Assembly: GCF_017654505.1 (NCBI RefSeq)
Contig: NC_054534.1
Location: 22,425,252 to 22,489,251, forward strand
Origin: Polyodon spathula
Taxonomy: Eukaryota; Chordata; Actinopteri; Acipenseriformes; Polyodontidae
Reading direction: 5' to 3'
Length of the DNA stretch: 64,000 nt
Part shown: one piece after another, positions 60,563 through 64,000 of the stretch
Layout: every line of letters begins with the position of its first letter
Position numbering within the stretch: the first letter of the stretch is position 1
Notes under the pieces: generated by a model
Seen by the model: the letters and a program-made list of their open reading frames with translations, nothing else
What the model was told of the DNA's origin: nothing
Database searches by the model: none
Translations under genes and position numbers: made by a program

Positions 60563-61165
60563 TGTATGAAAAGTGCCCGCCCCTGTGTATATTATCTGTT
60601 ATGTGTTGCGTGTGGTGTGTTTAAATGTTGGTGTATAGTCATTGGTACACGGGATATAAACGGGTCTGTGTAACACGAGTGTTTAAAAATGTATATTTGT
60701 ATTTAGGCACGAGGATTGCACAGCACTTCACGTGCAAGTAAAATGTAATAATATGTGAGCACGGGGAATTGCACTTTATTAATTCACGTGCTGGGATTCA
60801 AGTGAATAATTAATTGGTAATTGAATCCCAGCACAATAGTATATATAGATGCACGTTGTCACATACTGGTGGTTGGGTGTTCGGTGAGCGGAGAACGGGA
60901 TTGGAGACGGAGGAAATAAGTAAAGTAATAATAATAACGAAGTATCTGCTCACCGTGTTTGTTAAGTTTAGTCTGTTTTCGTTTGTCTATTTGTTTTGGC
61001 GTAGAGTGCCGTGTCCTGTGTTTTTCGTGTTTGTTAAACCTTTTATTTTGCATTAAACCGGCGCCAACAGGCGTCTTCATCACTTCATTTCATCCGTCCT
61101 GTGTTTTGTATATTTCATTACCTTTCCTGGTTCTGACGCCGCCCACTTCGGCCGTCTCTGTGACA
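60563..61165 (+). repeat. 5' LTR, 603 bp
   Basis: Starts TGTATGAAAAGTGCCC and ends CTCTGTGACA. Contains an inverted repeat upstream of a TATATATAGA promoter-like motif (about 60839-60850) and an ATTAAA polyadenylation-like hexamer at 61052-61057. An upstream in-frame open stretch from 60959 crosses into the internal region but is part of the LTR and is not taken as coding. Confidence 0.9.
60788..60834. promoter_or_regulatory. Inverted repeat in LTR U3, next to TATA
   Basis: GTGCTGGGATTCAA (60788-60801) and TTGAATCCCAGCAC (60821-60834) are perfect complements, 14 bp each, separated by 19 bp. It ends only about 5 bp before the TATA-like motif and is perfectly kept in the 3' LTR. A binding site or cruciform is possible; the function is inferred. 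Confidence 0.75.
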
Positions 61166-61167
61166 CG

Positions 61168-61185
61168 TGGTGTCCTGCGTGGGAT
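61168..61185 (+). promoter_or_regulatory. Primer binding site, tRNA-Leu type
   Basis: TGGTGTCCTGCGTGGGAT starts two bases after the LTR end. It matches the complement of a tRNA-Leu 3' end (TGGTGTC-4 nt-GTGGGAT) at about 15 of 18 positions as I recall that tRNA. Minus-strand DNA synthesis would start here. Confidence 0.65.
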
Positions 61186-61693
61186 AACAGCGCCTCCAAG
61201 CGTCAGACCAGGAGAGGTTTTTTTTTGTGTGGGAGAAAAAAAAAAAAAAGGGGCGTCTTTGGATTACAAAAAAAAAAAAAAAAAAGAAATGGGGAGAAGC
61301 AGGAAAGAGGATAAAGAGGTGAGGGACAGGGAGGAGGAGTGCCGCCTAAGGGCCAGACATCCCCGGCGATGTAACCAGTCCTTGCCGGGGTGCCTCCTCT
61401 GCAACCAGGACCATCTCTTTGCCAATTGTCCCTTCCGCTGCCCCTACCAGGAGGGAGAGGAGGAACTGCCGCAGGAGAGGAAGGTGAGGAGATGGCAGAG
61501 AAGGGGGAAAGGGGAAGAGGAAGGCAGAGGTCCCACCGCTGTCTCCACAGCCGCACCAGTCTCCTGCAAGGGAGGGAGAGCCGCACCAGTCCCCTGCAAG
61601 TGAGGGAGAGCCGCACCAGTCCCCTGTATACACACCGCTCCCACCTCCACCACCAGGAGACTACACGCCGCTCCTACCTCCACCGCAGGCGCA

Positions 61694-62103
61694 GAGCAGC
61701 AGGAGCTGCCTCTGCCTCCGCCACCTCCACCGGCAGGGGGAGAGCAGCAGGAGCTGCCTCTGCCTCCGCCACCTCCACCGGCAGGGGGAGAGCAGCAGGA
61801 GCTGCCTCCGCCACCTCCACCGGCAGGGGGAGAGCAGCAGGAGCTGCCTCTGCCTCCGCCACCTCCACCGGCAGGGGGAGAGCAGCAGGAGCTGCCTCTG
61901 CCTCCGCCACCTCCACCGGCAGGGGGAGAGCAGCAGGAGCTGCCTCTGCCTCCGCCACCTCCACCGGCAGGGGGAGAGCAGCAGGAGCTGCCTCTGCCTC
62001 CGCCACCTCCACCGGCAGGGGGAGAGCAGCAGGAGCTGCCTCTGCCTCCGCCACCTCCACCGGCAGGGGGAGAGCAGCAGGAGCTGCCTCTGCCTCCGCC
62101 ACC
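61694..62103 (+). repeat. Array A: 48-bp unit, nine copies
   Basis: Units start GAGCAGCAGGAGCTGCC at 61694, 61742, 61790, 61832, 61880, 61928, 61976, 62024 and 62072. The third copy is 42 bp. It encodes EQQELPLPPPPPPAGG in the long frame. Confidence 0.95.
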
Positions 62104-62402
62104 AGCAGAGGGTGAATGCCTGCTGGGTCCCTGTCCACCAGCAGAGGGTGAATGCCTGCTGGGTCCCTGTCCACCAGCAGAGGGTGAATGCCTGCTGGTA
62201 TCACTTCCCCCACCAGCAGAGGGTGAATGCCTGCTGGGTCCCTGTCCACCAGCAGAGGGTGAATGCCTGCTGGGTCCCTGTCCACCAGCAGAGGGTGAAT
62301 GCCTGCTGGTATCACTTCCCCCACCAGCAGAGGGTGAATGCCTGCTGGTATCACTTCCCCCACCAGCAGAGGGTGAATGCCTGCTGGTATCACTTCCCCC
62401 AC
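62104..62402 (+). repeat. Array B: 36/39-bp unit, eight copies
   Basis: Units begin GCAGAGGGTGAATGCCTGCT. Two versions alternate, one ending GGTCCCTGTCCACCA (36 bp) and one ending GTATCACTTCCCCCACCA (39 bp), giving EGECLLGPCPPA and EGECLLVSLPPPA. Confidence 0.95.
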
Positions 62403-62617
62403 CATCACGAGGAGAGGAGCTGGAGCTTCCTCTGCCTCCACCTCCATCAGGGGGAGAGGAGCAGGAGCTGCCTCTCCCTGCACCACAAGGGCCAGGACTA
62501 GATGCTGGCGGTCCTCAGCAGCCCTTGCATAGGCTGCTGAGGGAAGCACGGGGAAGAACCTCCCGGCTGCAGTGGCCGAAAAGAGGGCCAACACCCGCAC
62601 CCCAGCTTGTCCTGACT

Positions 62618-62809
62618 GCCAGCCTCGCTTCGCCCAAGGATGCCAGCCTCGCTTCGCCCAAGGATGCCAGCCTCGCTTCGCCCAAGGATGCCAGCCTCGC
62701 TTCGCCCAAGGATGCCAGCCTCGCTTCGCCCAAGGATGCCAGCCTCGCTTCGCCCAAGGATGCCAGCCTCGCTTCGCCCAAGGATGCCAGCCTCGCTTCG
62801 CCCAAGGAT
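62618..62809 (+). repeat. Array C: 24-bp unit, eight copies
   Basis: Exact repeats starting GCCAGCCTCGCTTCGCCCAA, encoding the octapeptide ASLASPKD in the long frame. Confidence 0.96.
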
Positions 62810-62815
62810 GCCTCT

Positions 62816-63085
62816 GCATCGCCTGGGGTTGCCCGCCGCTCTGCATCGCCTGGGGTTGCCCGCCGCTCTGCATCGCCTGGGGTTGCCCGCCGCTCTGCAT
62901 CGCCTGGGGTTGCCCGCCGCTCTGCATCGCCTGGGGTTGCCCGCCGCTCTGCATCGCCTGGGGTTGCCCGCCGCTCTGCATCGCCTGGGGTTGCCCGCCG
63001 CTCTGCATCGCCTGGGGTTGCCCGCCGCTCTGCATCGCCTGGGGTTGCCCGCCGCTCTGCATCGCCTGGGGTTGCCCGCCGCTCC
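62816..63085 (+). repeat. Array D: 27-bp unit, ten copies
   Basis: Repeats starting GCATCGCCTGGGGTTGCCCG, encoding ASPGVARRS in the long frame. The last copy carries a CTCC for CTCT change. Confidence 0.96.
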
Positions 63086-63149
63086 GCATCACAGCCGGAA
63101 GTACTGTGGCCGGAACCCCACGAAGGGGAGCTGCCGGCCACGAAGAAGG

Positions 63150-63365
63150 GGGAGGAGGTCTGGAGACCGCCAACCCCAGCAGCAGTTTCGCTGCCGGAGG
63201 AGGGGGAGGAGGTCTGGAGACCGCCAACCCCAGCAGCAGTTTCGCTGCCGGAGGAGGGGGAGGAGGTCTGGAGACCGCCAACCCCAGCAGCAGTTTCGCT
63301 GCCGGAGGAGGGGGAGGAGGTCTGGAGACCGCCAACCCCAGCAGCAGTTTCTCCGCCGGAGATCG
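63150..63365 (+). repeat. Array E: 54-bp unit, four copies
   Basis: Units contain GAGGTCTGGAGACCGCCAAC and CCAGCAGCAGTTTCGCTGCC, encoding VWRPPTPAAVSLPEEGEE. The fourth diverges at its end. Confidence 0.94.
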
Positions 63366-63656
63366 TGGGGGAGGTCCGGAGACCTGCTCCCTCTGCAGTT
63401 TCTTCCCTGCAGGAAGAACGGTGGTTGAAGCCCCACCAAGGGGAGCTGCCGGCGCCGAAGGAGGGGGAAGGTCAGGAGACCACACCCCAAGCAGCCTTTC
63501 CGCTGCTAGGACTACCCTGGCAGGAGAATGCTACCCTGCTGACAGCATTACGACCTGTGGGCCCCTGGAAGCCTCTGGTCCTGGCCAAGGACTTTGGGCG
63601 GGACTTTTGGGCTTTTAAGGGGGGAGGTGGCCATTGAGGCCATGTGTGCTTTGCAC

Positions 63657-63669
63657 AGGAGGGGGTATA
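63657..63669 (+). promoter_or_regulatory. Polypurine tract
   Basis: AGGAGGGGG followed by TATA directly before the 3' LTR start; the expected primer site for plus-strand DNA synthesis. Confidence 0.65.
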
Positions 63670-64000
63670 TGTAACAAAGTGCCCGCCCCTGTGTATATTA
63701 TCTGTTATGTGTTGCGTGTGGTGTGTTTAAATGTTGGTGTATAGACATTGGTACACGGGATATAAACGGGTCTGTGTAACACGAGTGTTTAAAAATGTAT
63801 ATGTGTATTTAGGCACGAGGATTGCACAGCACTTCACGTGCAAGTAAAATGTAGTAATATGTGAGCACGGGGAATTGCACTTTATTAATTCACGTGCTGG
63901 GATTCAAGTGAATAATTAATTGGTAATTGAATCCCAGCACAATAGTATATATAGATGCACGTTGTCACATACTGGTGGTTGGGTGTTCGGTGAGCGGAGA
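63670..64000 (+). repeat. 3' LTR, partial (cut by window end)
   Basis: Starts TGTAACAAAGTGCCC. Matches 60573-60894 of the 5' LTR with three substitutions. Contains the same inverted repeat and TATA motif. By the 5' LTR length it should extend to about position 64272, beyond the window. Confidence 0.92.

Larger units (their letters stand above)
61289..63637 (+). pseudogene. gag-like repeat protein, one internal stop
   Basis: The frame spans 783 codons from ATG 61289 (after an A-rich leader) and is interrupted once by TGA at 61601-61603; a true start farther upstream is not excluded. N-terminal part: basic MGRSRKEDKEVRDREEECR, then a zinc knuckle CLLCNQDHLFANC (Cys 61391, Cys 61400, His 61412, Cys 61427; spacing CX2CX3HX4C), then an acidic EEELPQERK stretch. 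After the stop the same frame is open to 63637 through five tandem arrays (proline/glutamate-rich EQQELPLPPPPPPAGG, EGECLLGPCPPA, SLASPKDA, ASPGVARRS, VWRPPTPAAVSLPEEGEE) and ends with LGLPWQENATLLTALRPVG and KDFGRDFWAFKGGGGH. All unit lengths are multiples of three, so the array expansions preserve the frame. A 603-codon minus-strand frame over the same region is a composition shadow. Zinc knuckles of this kind bind RNA in Gag; the role of the repeats is unknown. Confidence 0.75.
60563..64000 (+). mobile_element. Gag-only, repeat-rich LTR retrotransposon, young
   Basis: Complete 5' LTR (60563-61165), primer binding site (61168-61185), one gag-like frame (61289-63637), polypurine tract (63657-63669) and the first 331 bp of the 3' LTR (63670 onward; the rest lies outside). 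The internal region is 2.5 kb with no RT, RNase H or integrase, so it must rely on proteins from another element. The visible LTR overlap differs at three positions in about 322 bp plus the extreme edge, pointing to a recent insertion. Confidence 0.9.

Noticed and set aside
60959..61288. Upstream extension of the gag-like frame into the LTR
   Set aside because: This part lies inside the 5' LTR and includes the polyadenylation-like signal. The basic MGRSRK start after the A-rich leader is more plausible.
61674..63485. 603-codon minus-strand open frame over the LTR element
   Set aside because: It runs opposite to the LTR, primer site and polypurine tract orientation, and is open only because all arrays have lengths divisible by three and are GC-rich. 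The plus-strand frame with the zinc knuckle explains the region.

Overview
This is eukaryotic, vertebrate-type DNA: AT-rich, full of microsatellites and transposon remnants, with no continuous host gene and no bacterial-style gene organisation. The transposon mix (DIRS-type and Gypsy LTR-type retrotransposons, L2 and CR1 LINEs, a LINE with a restriction-like endonuclease, Tc1 and piggyBac-like DNA transposons) is typical of ray-finned fishes. Several repeats resemble ones I associate with early-branching fishes such as sturgeon, paddlefish or gar, but the species cannot be proved from the window. It reads as a gene desert or a very large intron.

Layout. 1-9.4 kb: AT-rich sequence, a foldback repeat (1664-1957), an LTR-like fragment (2092-2845) and a 2.1 kb minisatellite of about 76 copies of a 28-bp unit (3597-5719). 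9.4-10.6 kb: a dead Tc1-like transposon with both terminal repeats. 10.6-29 kb: mostly unrecognised sequence with many (AT)n tracts, a dispersed repeat present twice (11547 and 25453), a piggyBac-like fragment (15211), a CR1 3' end (22945) and a second copy of the LTR-like fragment (27362). 29.1-30.3 kb: a minus-strand LTR element carrying a broken gag-like reading frame with a 30-bp minisatellite. 38.1-39.4 kb: a TTAA-flanked piggyBac-like non-autonomous element containing a 380-bp tandem repeat. 39.9-43.2 kb: a near full-length but broken LINE with N-terminal zinc finger, reverse transcriptase, CCHC finger and PD-(D/E)XK endonuclease. 46.2-49.5 kb: two L2 LINE copies in opposite orientation and a small minisatellite. 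52.3 kb: one weak candidate host exon. 52.6-57.5 kb: a minus-strand DIRS element (inverted terminal repeats, gag-like region, RT/RNase H, tyrosine recombinase) into which a Gypsy element has inserted. 60.6-64 kb: a young LTR retrotransposon with a 603-bp 5' LTR, a tRNA-Leu-type primer binding site, one long gag-like frame built of five successive in-phase tandem arrays, and a polypurine tract. Its 3' LTR runs off the window.

The most unusual item is the 60.6-64 kb element. It has no visible pol, its coding frame is mostly five different minisatellites whose unit lengths are all multiples of three, and a single TGA breaks a frame of 783 codons. A second LTR element at 29.1-30.3 kb, with different LTRs, has the same plan (zinc knuckle followed by repeat-encoded low-complexity sequence), which suggests a recurrent class of gag-only, repeat-rich LTR elements. 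No functional host gene, CRISPR array or intact RNA gene was found.
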